Assembly (NCBI GenBank): GCA_016290215.1
Contig: JAEETH010000040.1
Span: 1 to 33,861 of the forward strand
Length of the DNA: 33,861 bases
From: Bacteroidales bacterium
GTDB lineage: Bacteria; Bacteroidota; Bacteroidia; Bacteroidales; F082
Reading direction: 5' to 3'
The notes beneath the pieces are model-generated. The model saw only the letters and a list, made by a program, of their open reading frames with translations. It ran no database searches and was not told the DNA's origin. A program made the position numbers and the translations under genes. Below, one piece after another: positions 20,332-29,184 of this stretch; position 1 is the stretch's first letter; every line of letters starts with the position of its first letter.

Positions 20332-23300
20332 TTATCTAATATTCTCCGTCTTCGTCAACGCTTCCTCAGCTTTACGTCTCTTGCGCCGCACAGCCCTTGT
20401 CTCCAACGAGCAATACAGTGCGGGGATCAATAACAAGGTAATCAAAGTGGACACTGTCAAACCCCAGGCTACGGTGATACCCAAGGCGTTCCACATCTCG
20501 GCTCCTTCGCCGCGACCGATGGCCAACGGGATCATACCCAACACTGTTGTCAGCGTGGTCATCAGGATAGGACGCAGACGCGAACGGGCGGCCTTCACTG
20601 TGGCTTCCCTGACTTCGGCACCTCGTTCTTCCAAAAGGGTGGTGTAGTCGATGAGCACGATACCGTTCTTCACGACGATACCCATCAGAATCAAGACGCC
20701 GACGAAGGCCATGGCACCCAAGGCGGTGTTGGTGGCCCACAAACCGAGCAAGACACCAGTGAAGGTGAAGGGCACGGAGAACATGATGACGAAAGGCTTC
20801 ATCAGGTTCTCGAACTGCGAGGCCATCACGATGTAAACCAAGATGATGATGAGGATGAGCAAGGTGAGCAGGTCGCCAAACATCTCCTGTTGTGTCTCGT
20901 AGTCGCCGGCGATTTTGGTCATGATCTCGGGCGGGATGGCCGTCTCGCTAATGACTTCCTGGCACATCTTCACCACGTCACTCAGCACCTGTCCCTTGCC
21001 GACGACAGCGGTGACGCTGACCATACGTTCACGGTCCTTGCGCTGGATTTGAGGCGGGGTCAAAGTCTCGACCACCACGCCGAGGTCGCCCACGCGGACA
21101 GGCTGTCCGTAGCTGTTGTAAATCTTGATGTCCTCGATGTCTTCAACGCTCTTTCTGAACTCAGGAGCGTAACGCACGCGGATGTCGTATTCCTCACCGT
21201 CTTCACGGTAATAGGAACCCACCGAGCCGTTGATGCGGTTCTTGACGTAAGTGGCTGCCGTGGTGCTGTTCAAGCCATTGAGGGCAAGTTTCTCACGGTC
21301 GAAGTCGACTTGGTATTCAGGCGTGTAAGCGTCACGGCCCACGATGACTTGCAAGATGCCACGGTCACGGAGCTTTTGTGCAATCTCGTTGGCGACATTG
21401 TCGGTAGTGGTGAAGTCATAACCATAGACCTCCACCTGCACTGTACTCATGCCACCCATGCCGCCACCGCCTTCGTTGACGTTGGCTTTCTTGATTTCGG
21501 GCATGGCGTTGAGCTTGGCGCGGATTTCGTCGGCCACCTCGCTGGTCTTACGCAAACCCGCTTTGCGGCGTTCGGTCTTGGTGCCTAATCTCAGGTTGAA
21601 CGACATGATGTGTGTACCGTTGCTTCGCATCGAGGCAAAGGCATTGTCGGAGTCGGCCTGGCCGAAACTGTAGTTGCAAATCTTCACTTCGGGGATGGCC
21701 ATGAAGTCCTCGGCAAGGCTCTTGGCAAAAGCTCCCGTGACATCTTGTCCTGTGCCCGTCGGCAACTCGATGTTGATGCTCAAACGACCTTCGTCTAACT
21801 TGGGCATCATCTCAGTTTTCAGGGTCGGGGCAAGGAAGACGATAGACAAGATGAACAGCCCCAACATACTGAAGATAACCACCTTACGATGGTTCACGCA
21901 CCAACCGATGAGGCGGGCATAACCATTGCTGATGGCGTCTAAACCCTTGTTGATGGGACGGAAGAGGGCCTTGTGGAACTTGCTTTGGTGGGGGTTCATC
22001 ACCAACATGTGGGAACACATCATCGGCACTAAAGTCAAGGCGCCGACAGTGGACACAACCATGATGATGGACACAATCCAACCCAACTGCTTGAACATCA
22101 CGCCCGTGGTGCCTTTAATCATTGTCAAAGGCAGGAACACGGCCAACATGGTTAGGGTAGAGGCGATAACAGAAAGCTGCACCTCTTGGGTGGCATGTAC
22201 GGCAGCTTCTTTGGGTTTTGAACCACGTTCGATGTGCGTGGTGATGTTTTCCAACACCACGATGGCATCGTCCACGACCATACCGATGGCGATGGTCAAC
22301 GACGACATAGAGATGATATTCAGTGTGTTGCCCGTAGCATACAGGTAAATCAACGAGGCCAACAACGAAATCGGGATGGCGAGCACGATGATGAAGGTGG
22401 CGCGCCAACGACCGAGGAACACAAACACAACTAACATCACAAGGATGAAGGTGATGAAGATGGTGTCGCGCAGGTTGTTGATGGTGTTCTGGATGGAGGT
22501 GGAGCCATCGACGATGATACTCATTTTAACGTCGGAAGGCAGGGTGGGTTCGATGACTTCTAACTGTTTCTTGATACCCTTGATGACGTTCACGGCATTG
22601 GCGTCGGTCTGCTTTTGGATGACGATGGTAGCACCTTGGCGACCGTTGCTGTACGACTCCTGGATGCGTTCCTCGGAGCCGTCTTTAACGGTGGCCACAT
22701 CACGCAGGTAGATGGGTGCGTTGCCGCGTGAACCAACGATGACGCTTTCCATCTCTTTGGCGGAGGTGAACTCCTTTTGTATACGCAAGCTGTAGCTGTT
22801 GGAGCCGATGTCGATGTAACCAGCGGGCACGTTGCGGTTTTCGGTGGCCAAAGTGTTGGAGATGCTTTCCAAAGTCAGGTTGTAGGCCTCTAACTTGTTC
22901 GGGTCGACGTAGACCTGGATTTCACGCTTCGGTGCACCGTTGGCCGACACTGTACCCACACCGCTCACACGTGCCAAGGGCGTGGTGACGCGGTCCTCGA
23001 TGATTTTGTCCAAGGCAGGCAGACTCTCTTCTGCCGTCACGCTGAGCAACATGATAGGCATGTCCTCTGCGTTGAACTTGAATAGGACGGGGTTGGTCGC
23101 ACCGTCGGGCAGGTAGTTTCGCACCATGTCGATCTTGTCGCGCACGTTGTTGGTGGCGGTCTCGATGTCGATGCCGCTTTCAAACTCTAACGAAAGCACT
23201 GAGGTGTTCTCACGCGAGGTGGAGGAGAGGTGCTTCAGGTCGGGAACGGCATTCAGCGTGTTCTCCAAGGTCTTTGAAATGTTGGTCTCAATATCGGCGG

Positions 23301-23466
23301 CACTGGCTCCCGGATAGGAGGTCATCACCATGATGAAGTTGGTCTCCATGTTGGGTAACTGGTTGATGGAGAGGTTCATCAGGGAGAAGATGCCGAAAAT
23401 GGCGATGGCGACAAACACCAAGGCCGTCGTCACCGAATTATTTACTGCTGTTCTTTGTAGACTCAT
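20332..23466 (-). CDS. RND efflux pump, inner-membrane permease (HAE1/AcrB-like)
   Basis: 1044 residues, normal for the family. TM1 is at ~13-31, then a porter/docking domain opening NQLPNMETNFIMVMTSYPG; TM2-TM6 lie at ~335-480, with the proton-relay pair D399-D400 in GMVVDDAIVVLENI. The second half repeats the plan and has GIVVKNGIVLIDY with the relay lysine in TM10, and RLRPILMTTLTTVLGMIPLA. It uses the proton gradient to move hydrophobic drugs, bile salts or metabolites from the periplasm or membrane into a TolC channel. The DD pair fits the drug/hydrophobe (HAE1) class better than the metal class. It is the third gene of the operon, after the adaptor and the TolC gene. Confidence 0.95.
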   Translation of the reverse strand: MSLQRTAVNNSVTTALVFVAIAIFGIFSLMNLSINQLPNMETNFIMVMTSYPGASAADIETNISKTLENTLNAVPDLKHLSSTSRENTSVLSLEFESGIDIETATNNVRDKIDMVRNYLPDGATNPVLFKFNAEDMPIMLLSVTAEESLPALDKIIEDRVTTPLARVSGVGTVSANGAPKREIQVYVDPNKLEAYNLTLESISNTLATENRNVPAGYIDIGSNSYSLRIQKEFTSAKEMESVIVGSRGNAPIYLRDVATVKDGSEERIQESYSNGRQGATIVIQKQTDANAVNVIKGIKKQLEVIEPTLPSDVKMSIIVDGSTSIQNTINNLRDTIFITFILVMLVVFVFLGRWRATFIIVLAIPISLLASLIYLYATGNTLNIISMSSLTIAIGMVVDDAIVVLENITTHIERGSKPKEAAVHATQEVQLSVIASTLTMLAVFLPLTMIKGTTGVMFKQLGWIVSIIMVVSTVGALTLVPMMCSHMLVMNPHQSKFHKALFRPINKGLDAISNGYARLIGWCVNHRKVVIFSMLGLFILSIVFLAPTLKTEMMPKLDEGRLSINIELPTGTGQDVTGAFAKSLAEDFMAIPEVKICNYSFGQADSDNAFASMRSNGTHIMSFNLRLGTKTERRKAGLRKTSEVADEIRAKLNAMPEIKKANVNEGGGGMGGMSTVQVEVYGYDFTTTDNVANEIAQKLRDRGILQVIVGRDAYTPEYQVDFDREKLALNGLNSTTAATYVKNRINGSVGSYYREDGEEYDIRVRYAPEFRKSVEDIEDIKIYNSYGQPVRVGDLGVVVETLTPPQIQRKDRERMVSVTAVVGKGQVLSDVVKMCQEVISETAIPPEIMTKIAGDYETQQEMFGDLLTLLILIIILVYIVMASQFENLMKPFVIMFSVPFTFTGVLLGLWATNTALGAMAFVGVLILMGIVVKNGIVLIDYTTLLEERGAEVREATVKAARSRLRPILMTTLTTVLGMIPLAIGRGEGAEMWNALGITVAWGLTVSTLITLLLIPALYCSLETRAVRRKRRKAEEALTKTENIR

Positions 23467-23574
23467 GTCAGTTGTTCAGTTAATCAGTTGTTCAGTTGTT
23501 CAGTGGCTTTCAGCAATCAGCTTTCAGCAGTCAGCAACTTGGCTGATAGCTGATGGCTGACGGCTGATAGCTAT
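23467..23574. repeat. Short intergenic repeats (efflux operon gap 2)
   Basis: The first half is a run of TTGTTCAG/TCAGTTG units; the second is CAATCAGCTTTCAGCAGTCAG and then GCTGATAGCTGATGGCTGAC-type units. It separates the adaptor and pump genes. Confidence 0.85.
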
Positions 23575-24603
23575 TCATTTTACCGTAACACTCACTCCAT
23601 CCTTCAGTCTCACCTGTCCTTCGGTGACGATGCGGTCGCCTTCGTTGATGCCATTGACGATTTCGTAACGGTTGCCAAGGCGTCTGCCGAGTTCCACCAG
23701 GGTGTATTTCACGGTGTTGTCGGGCAAGAGCACATAGACGAAATGCTCGCCTGAACCTTGTTGCTTGACGACAGCGATGTCGGGCACGACAACGTGGTGG
23801 TTGGTGCCGAAGTTGGCTGTCACGCGAGCAAACATACCCGGGCGCAGGCGTTGGTCTGCATTTTGGCAAATGACTTCGACAGGGAAGGTGTGGGTGGTGG
23901 CACTGACGGTGGGGTAGAGCAGGTTCACCTTGCCCTTGAAGACCTCATCAGGATAGGCATCCACGATGATGTCGAACTCCATGCCTTCATGCACCTGCGT
24001 AAACAGGCTTTCCGACACGTTGACCAACATCTTGACGGGTTGGATTTGTTCCACAACGAAGATGGGCTGCGTCATGCTGTACATGTCGCCTTTGTCGTAG
24101 TTGCGGGCGGTCACCACACCGTTGATGGGGCTGCGGAGGTAAGTGTTTTCAGCCAAGTTCTGGTAGGTCTTTTGCGTCACGTTCAAGGCCAATTTCGCCA
24201 TGTCGTAGTCGGATTGGGCGATGGCACCGATTTCATACAGTTGGGTGAGACGGGCCAGCTCTGTCGAGTCGTTGACATACTGCATACGGGTCTTGGCGAG
24301 GTTGACATCGTCCATCTTGGCCAACAGCTGTCCTTTGCGCACCTTCTGTCCGACTTCGGCGTTGATGCTCACAATACGTCCCGCCGTTTGCGACACGATG
24401 TTGTTTGTGGCGTAAGGTTCGATGTTGGAGGTAAAGGTGTTGGTGACATCGACATCTTCAGCCTGTGCTGTGATGACGCTGACCACGGGGGTGGCCTGCG
24501 GGGCGTTTTGCTCTGTCGTGGCAGTGGACTTGTCTTTTTGTCCGCAAGCCGTCATCATGGCGACAACGGCGAAAGCGATGATACTGAGTTTGAAGTATTT
24601 CAT
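23575..24603 (-). CDS. RND periplasmic adaptor (membrane fusion protein), lipoprotein
   Basis: 342 residues. Signal peptide with lipobox MTAC (C20), so the N-terminus is lipid-anchored to the inner membrane, as in AcrA. The sequence has the lipoyl halves (EVGQKVRKGQLLAKMDDVNLA near 96-116, and YLRSPINGVVTARNYDKGDM), a short helical hairpin between them, a beta-barrel domain (FDIIVDAYPDEVFKGKVNLLYP) and a C-terminal domain ending GDRIVTEGQVRLKDGVSV. It bridges the pump and TolC. It is the second gene of the operon. Confidence 0.94.
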   Translation of the reverse strand: MKYFKLSIIAFAVVAMMTACGQKDKSTATTEQNAPQATPVVSVITAQAEDVDVTNTFTSNIEPYATNNIVSQTAGRIVSINAEVGQKVRKGQLLAKMDDVNLAKTRMQYVNDSTELARLTQLYEIGAIAQSDYDMAKLALNVTQKTYQNLAENTYLRSPINGVVTARNYDKGDMYSMTQPIFVVEQIQPVKMLVNVSESLFTQVHEGMEFDIIVDAYPDEVFKGKVNLLYPTVSATTHTFPVEVICQNADQRLRPGMFARVTANFGTNHHVVVPDIAVVKQQGSGEHFVYVLLPDNTVKYTLVELGRRLGNRYEIVNGINEGDRIVTEGQVRLKDGVSVTVK

Positions 24604-24666
24604 TGATTTGTATTTAATTATTCAAAGATTTAAAGATTCAAGATTCAAAATTCAATATTTAAAATT

Positions 24667-24720
24667 AGCTTTCAGCTTGCAGGAACTGAGCTGAAAGCTG
24701 ACGGCTGATGGCTGACTGCT
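24667..24720. repeat. Short intergenic repeats (efflux operon gap 1)
   Basis: AGCTTTCAGC (24667-24676) is the exact complement of GCTGAAAGCT (24690-24699), followed by TGACGGCTGATGGCTGAC. It lies just after the TolC stop codon. A degenerate ATTCAAGATTCAAAATTCAA run precedes it. Confidence 0.85.
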
Positions 24721-26046
24721 TTATTCTTCTTTACCAATTAATTCGTCCAGCGAGGCCTTAGCTACCATAAAGTTGTAAACCGCTTGGGCTTGCGTGAGTT
24801 GTGCCTGCATCAGCGAGACTTGAGCGTCGTTCAGCTCGACCATGGTGGCCTTGCCGACTTCGTACATCTTCTCGGAGATGTCGTAGCTCTTTTGGGCGAT
24901 ACCCACCGTGGCGTTGGCGGCTTGGTAGTTCTTGATGCAAAGTGCCATCTGGTCGTTGTAGTTGCGGATGGCGACGCGCAGGTTGCGTTCGGTGTCTTCG
25001 CGCTGTAGGTCGAGCATGTTCTTGTTGATTTTGCTCTGTTTGATGTTATAGTGCTTCTGCAATCCGTCGAAAATGGGGATGCTGAGACTTACCGCTGCCG
25101 TCGAGGAGGGGAACCAACGCAGTTCGTCGTCACCCATGGCGTTGTAGTTGTAGTTGATGTTTGCGGCAAGAGTGGGGATGTACTGTTTCTTCTGCATCCT
25201 GATGGTCGACTCAAGCATGCGGCCTTGGATGCCAAGTTGTAGCAACGAGCTGTTTTTGCTGAGGTCTTCTTCAGAAATGTAGGGCGACAGCAGTTGCGAG
25301 GTATAGTCGTCCAAGTTGCCGACCACTTCCACCTCAGTGTTGAGGTCAATGCCCATGACGGCCTTGAGTTGCCAAGTGGCCAACAAAACCGCGTTTTCTG
25401 CGCTCGACACATTGGGTTCGGCGTTCATCATCGTCACTTGGGCGCGCAGGCGTTCCACTTCCGAGGCCTTACCCACATTGAAGCGTTGCAAGGTCTTCTC
25501 GTAGTTCTTCTGGGCGTTGTCGTAGACGTTGGTAACCACGTCAAGTGACTTTTCTGTCAGCAAAACAGCGTAGAAGGCTTGTTTCACCTGCTTCACCATG
25601 GCGATTTTCGACGAGCGGGCTTGCTCCACGGCTAATTCCACATCCAATCCCGAAAGTTTGAGGCTTTCCCAAAGCTGTGCGTTCACTATAGGCATGCTTG
25701 CTGAAGCCGAGGTGGTGATGTTGTTGTCGCGGCCCACCTTGATTTCCATAGGTTGTCCTCCCATGTCCATCACCATGACTTGCTTCTTCAGTGTGCGTTG
25801 GTAGGAGCCGTTGGCGCTGATGTTAGGATAAAGTGCGGCGTAGCTGCCTTTTCGGGCATAGCCCGTCTTTTCCACCGTCATGTCAGCAATCTTGATGGTG
25901 TTGTTCTCCGAAAGGGCAATCTCCAAGGCTTGGTCGAGGGTAAGTTGCAAAGCCGTTGAGCTGGTTGAAGGGTCTTGTGCATTTAAGGTCAAAGGGGCGA
26001 TAATTATCGTAGTGATGGCTAAAAGCCTAAAAACCAATCTTTTCAT
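24721..26046 (-). CDS. TolC-family outer-membrane efflux protein
   Basis: 441 residues from the ATG at 26046; an open stretch to 26091 adds 15 codons that overlap the -7 box, so the later start is better. Signal peptide MKRLVFRLLAITTIIIAPLTL with cleavage after LNA. The mature part shows the two-fold OEP repeat: first half LTLDQALEIALSENNTIKI... and YAALYPNISANGSYQRTL, second half RKKQ-like MQKKQYIPTLAANINYNYNA and ...SIPIFDGLQKHYNIKQSKI, and long helices rich in A, Q and L. It forms the trimeric outer-membrane channel of the tripartite pump. It is the first gene of the leftward operon. Confidence 0.92.
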   Translation of the reverse strand: MKRLVFRLLAITTIIIAPLTLNAQDPSTSSTALQLTLDQALEIALSENNTIKIADMTVEKTGYARKGSYAALYPNISANGSYQRTLKKQVMVMDMGGQPMEIKVGRDNNITTSASASMPIVNAQLWESLKLSGLDVELAVEQARSSKIAMVKQVKQAFYAVLLTEKSLDVVTNVYDNAQKNYEKTLQRFNVGKASEVERLRAQVTMMNAEPNVSSAENAVLLATWQLKAVMGIDLNTEVEVVGNLDDYTSQLLSPYISEEDLSKNSSLLQLGIQGRMLESTIRMQKKQYIPTLAANINYNYNAMGDDELRWFPSSTAAVSLSIPIFDGLQKHYNIKQSKINKNMLDLQREDTERNLRVAIRNYNDQMALCIKNYQAANATVGIAQKSYDISEKMYEVGKATMVELNDAQVSLMQAQLTQAQAVYNFMVAKASLDELIGKEE

Positions 26047-26088
26047 AAAAGTACTTTTCTCTATGTCGTTTCTATATAAAATAAGGTG

Positions 26089-26096
26089 CAAAAGTA
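26089..26096 (-). promoter_or_regulatory. -7 box of the efflux operon
   Basis: TACTTTTG on the minus strand, 42 bases upstream of the TolC ATG. The surrounding 14 bases GGTGCAAAAGTAGG on the plus strand are identical to the tRNA promoter at 33841-33854. No clear -33 TTTG. Confidence 0.6.
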
Positions 26097-26212
26097 GGAA
26101 TTATTGTGTTGTATAGACGTATATTTCAACGAAATATTTCATCGGTTCAATGAAAAGTTTTCTCATCTTCGCCATTGTACTTGTCAAAACCGATACATTT
26201 CTGTCTTTTTTC

Positions 26213-26227
26213 CATCCCAACGGGATG
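26213..26227. repeat. CATCCC/GGGATG hairpin in the 26047-26398 gap
   Basis: CATCCC (26213-26218) and GGGATG (26222-26227) around AAC. The surrounding AAACCGATACATTTCTG and CTATTTATCAG look like the context of a dispersed Bacteroidota intergenic repeat (recollection, not verified). The rest of the 352-base gap has no gene; apart from the efflux promoter I see no other signal. Confidence 0.5.
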
Positions 26228-26398
26228 CTCCAACTATTTATCAGTGGATTTTGAGAAATGATTCTCATCAACACTGCGAGTTATTAACGTCAGCGTTGGT
26301 GTCGAACTCTTTGCCAAAACAATTATTGCTTAACAGTCAAACTTCTGGGGGGCATCAGTTTGAGGGCGGCCGTTTTTGTTTTATGGCGTTTTTGTTGC

Positions 26399-27943
26399 TC
26401 AAATCATCTTCCAACTTTCAATGCGCCGAGTTGAAGTGGAAAAGTTGACACCGATTTTATAAAGCTTTCGACTGTCCAGTTCAAAAGGCTTAGCATATTG
26501 CTTTTCCTTGATTTGCGCGAGGGCTTCGTCTGCCGACTTGTCAATCTTGAACTCCATGATATAGATATAGTCCTTGGTTTGCATGAGCAGGTCCATGCGC
26601 CCGTCGCTGGTGTGGCGTTCCACGTCGACATAGAAGCCCAGCATCTTGAAGACCACATACACCACATTATGGAAATACAGCTCCGCATCACCGGCAATCT
26701 GATAGTGCTGGTCGGCAAACATCGCATCAAGGCGTTCCATGAATTTTTCAGGTTGACCAGATTCAATTTCTTTAACAAAATTGATGATGAAAAACAACGA
26801 CTTCTCCTGTTGTATGGGAACATAGTGCGTGTATAGGAATTTCGTAAAGCCGCGTTCTACTTCACCGTTTGGGAATCCTAAGCGGTAAGTCATGAATCGT
26901 GGCTCGAAACTCTTAATGGTCAAATATCCGCTTTGGTAGAGGAGGGGCAAAGGGTTGGTATTGATGCTGTCGAGGCTGCCAAGAAGGTCGCTGGTGACTT
27001 CCTCACGGGTCATGTTTTCCAGCTCATAGTCATTGCGTTTCAGGGTCTCGACGAGAAACGTGGGCGTTCCCGTCTCAAACCAATAGTCCTTAAACTCCTT
27101 GCTGTCAAGCGCATTTAAGAGGCTGAAAGGATTGTAAACCCCGACGCTGTTTTCACGGAAGTGATAGCCGTCATACTGCTGTTTCAACCGTTCGTAACAG
27201 GTGCTTTTGTCGATGCCGTTGGCTTCAGCCATTTGGGCGACCTCGTTGTCGAGATGGGCGTGGATTTCACTTTCGGTAATGCCGCAAGAGGCAACATAGC
27301 GGGCATCCAATGAGATGTCCTTTAAGTTGTTTAAGTCGCTGAAAACGCTGACTTTCGAGAATTTGGTTACGCCAGTGAAAAAAGCCAGTTGGATGTAACT
27401 GTCCATGGATTTGGCAACGCCATAAAACGATTTGAGCAGCGACCGGTAGTTGTCTTGAAGTGCTTCGTTTCCAATGGCCTGTAGGAGGGGCTTGTCGTAT
27501 TCATCGACTAAAATGACCACTTTGTGCCCTGTCTGTTCATAAGCGCGTTGGATAAGGGTCACGAAACGATCCGTAGGCGTCTTGTCACCTTCGTTTTTTC
27601 CGTATTGTCTTTCCCACATCCTGAGGTATCTGTCCAAGATGGATAATAGCCCTTCAGGAGAGTTGTATTGTTCCGCGTTCAAATCAAGGTGGAACACTGG
27701 ATAGACTTTCCATTCCTTTTCCAACTGTTCCAAAGCCAAGCCTTTGAAAAGCTCTTTCTGGCCTTGGAAATACGCCTCGATAGTGGAAATGAGCAGGCTT
27801 TTCCCGAAACGTCGCGGGCGACTGAGGAAATAGTATTTCCCGCTTGTGGCCAGTTCATAGACGTATTTTGTCTTGTCTATGTAAAGATAGCCGTCTTCAC
27901 GAAGCCCTTTGAAGTTCTGTAAGCCGATCGGATATTTGGTCAT
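26399..27943 (-). CDS. AAA-ATPase-like / PD-(D/E)XK nuclease-like fusion protein
   Basis: 514 residues from the ATG at 27943; nine more codons are open upstream (to 27970) but run into the promoter. It opens KYPIGLQNFKGLREDGYLYIDKT, the standard start of Pfam 'AAA-ATPase_like'. A P-loop variant SRPRRFGKSLL lies at 41-51, and ILVDEYDKPLL supplies Walker B. The C-terminus is a PD-(D/E)XK-like domain with D451 (GRMDLLM) and E464-F-K466. Many copies of this family exist per genome in gut Bacteroidales; the function is not established, although nuclease and mobile-element links have been proposed. It has its own promoter. Confidence 0.88.
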   Translation of the reverse strand: MTKYPIGLQNFKGLREDGYLYIDKTKYVYELATSGKYYFLSRPRRFGKSLLISTIEAYFQGQKELFKGLALEQLEKEWKVYPVFHLDLNAEQYNSPEGLLSILDRYLRMWERQYGKNEGDKTPTDRFVTLIQRAYEQTGHKVVILVDEYDKPLLQAIGNEALQDNYRSLLKSFYGVAKSMDSYIQLAFFTGVTKFSKVSVFSDLNNLKDISLDARYVASCGITESEIHAHLDNEVAQMAEANGIDKSTCYERLKQQYDGYHFRENSVGVYNPFSLLNALDSKEFKDYWFETGTPTFLVETLKRNDYELENMTREEVTSDLLGSLDSINTNPLPLLYQSGYLTIKSFEPRFMTYRLGFPNGEVERGFTKFLYTHYVPIQQEKSLFFIINFVKEIESGQPEKFMERLDAMFADQHYQIAGDAELYFHNVVYVVFKMLGFYVDVERHTSDGRMDLLMQTKDYIYIMEFKIDKSADEALAQIKEKQYAKPFELDSRKLYKIGVNFSTSTRRIESWKMI

Positions 27944-27967
27944 AGCATTTGAGTTGTAATCCGACCG

Positions 27968-28000
27968 CAAAGGTAAACATTTTTTTTCAAGAACTTCAAA
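27968..28000 (-). promoter_or_regulatory. Promoter of the AAA-ATPase/nuclease-like gene
   Basis: On the minus strand TTTG (28000-27997), 21 bases, then TACCTTTG (27975-27968), 24 bases before the ATG. The sequence CCGCAAAGGTAAA around the box is the same as at the hybrid kinase promoter. Confidence 0.7.
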
Positions 28001-28068
28001 TTATTGGAAATTGATGATTCTCTTTGCTTTTTCGTAGTAATGGAACAATTCGTTGAAATTTTATTGAA

Positions 28069-28103
28069 AAGCGTTTCGCATTTCATGAAACGCTTTATTT
28101 TTG
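28069..28103 (+). promoter_or_regulatory. Hairpin fused to the -7 box of the LytS/LytTR operon
   Basis: AAGCGTTTC (28069-28077) pairs with GAAACGCTT (28087-28095), and the following T-rich TTATTTTTG contains the -7 box TATTTTTG (28096-28103). The hairpin covers the -33 region, so it may be an operator, a terminator, or both. The ATG at 28108 is 4 bases after the box. Confidence 0.55.
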
Positions 28104-28107
28104 CAAC

Positions 28108-29184
28108 ATGAAAATTAAGGGAATGAAACGACCAACCCTGCCGACGGCCAACCTCGGCTTATTGGAGCGCCTTTATAGATGGGGCGTGGTTTGGGCTGTG
28201 CTGTTCGTCATCTTTTTTGCGGTCCATTCCAACCAAAACTACCTTTTCAGGTTGGCCAGCTCGCTCTGTTTTGTGGGCATGGTGGTGCTGTTGGTGACCA
28301 TTATCAATAAGGTTCTGATAGAGTATCTGCTGAAAAAGAACCGTTTGGTGTTTTTCATCTTGTTGTCGATTTTCGCGATACCGTTTTGGTCGTTGGCTTC
28401 CATCTCCATTGATGCTTGCCTGCTGCATTTTATAGCAGGGGAGTCGTTTGCCGAAATCTTTGATATATCGCGCTTTATCGTGTCTTACTTGGTGCGTTTG
28501 ATTTGGTTTATCGCCGTTTATGCCCTCGTCGTGATTTTCTATTACCAGCGCAAGGAATACGAGGAGAAAATCATCTCCGACCAGTTGAAGAGCGAGAAGT
28601 TGGATATGGAGCTGCGCTACCTGAAATCGCAAATCAACCCGCATTTCCTTTTCAATGCTTTAAACAACATCTACTCAATGGTTTACACGCATGATGACAA
28701 TGCCGCCAATGGCGTGCTGAAACTCTCGGAGATGTTGCGTTACGTGCTGGTCGATTGTCAGGCAGAGGTGATTCCGTTGAGCAAGGAAATCAAGTATGTC
28801 GAGAACTTCATCGACTTCCAGATGATGCGAATGGCGGGGCAACGCGATGTGGTGTTGGAGCAAGAGGTGGAAAAGGAGAACTTCATGATTGCGCCCATGC
28901 TGTTGCAGCCTATCATCGAGAACTGCTTCAAATACAGCCGTTTGGAGACGCATCCCGATGGCTATGTGCATGTCAAGGTACAGCAGTCGGGTAACACGTT
29001 CTGCTTTGTGGCGGAGAATACGGTGGCCGAGAATGCCAAACCCCTCGTCATTTTTTCGGAGGGGAAGAAGTCGGGCATTGGGCAAAACAATGTGCGGCAA
29101 CGTCTGATGCTGCATTATGGAGAGAATTATGTTTTTGATATTGAACAAGATAAAGGAATCTATAAAGTCAAGATAGAACTATGA
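28108..29184 (+). CDS. LytS-like sensor histidine kinase (His_kinase family)
   Basis: 358 residues. The first ~150 form four membrane helices (about 26-40, 48-72, 80-102 and 124-146) with almost no extracytoplasmic domain. A coiled linker follows (YYQRKEYEEKIISDQLKSEK), then LRYLKSQINPHFLFNALNN with the phospho-accepting H179, and the ATPase domain with PMLLQPIIENCFKYS and a degenerate KKSGIGQNNVRQRL. The family phosphorylates LytTR regulators, and the next gene is one, overlapping by 4 bases. If 28108 is the start, the mRNA is leaderless; an ATG five codons later (28123) would give a short leader. Stimulus unknown. Confidence 0.9.
   Translation: MKIKGMKRPTLPTANLGLLERLYRWGVVWAVLFVIFFAVHSNQNYLFRLASSLCFVGMVVLLVTIINKVLIEYLLKKNRLVFFILLSIFAIPFWSLASISIDACLLHFIAGESFAEIFDISRFIVSYLVRLIWFIAVYALVVIFYYQRKEYEEKIISDQLKSEKLDMELRYLKSQINPHFLFNALNNIYSMVYTHDDNAANGVLKLSEMLRYVLVDCQAEVIPLSKEIKYVENFIDFQMMRMAGQRDVVLEQEVEKENFMIAPMLLQPIIENCFKYSRLETHPDGYVHVKVQQSGNTFCFVAENTVAENAKPLVIFSEGKKSGIGQNNVRQRLMLHYGENYVFDIEQDKGIYKVKIEL

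Noticed and set aside
19838-24720. Intergenic GCTGATAG-type repeats considered as CRISPR or phage attachment sites
   Set aside because: Units are irregular and directly abutting, with no spacers and no integrase nearby.
26047-26091. Upstream extension of the TolC frame
   Set aside because: It overlaps the -7 box, and the ATG at 26046 begins a good signal peptide.
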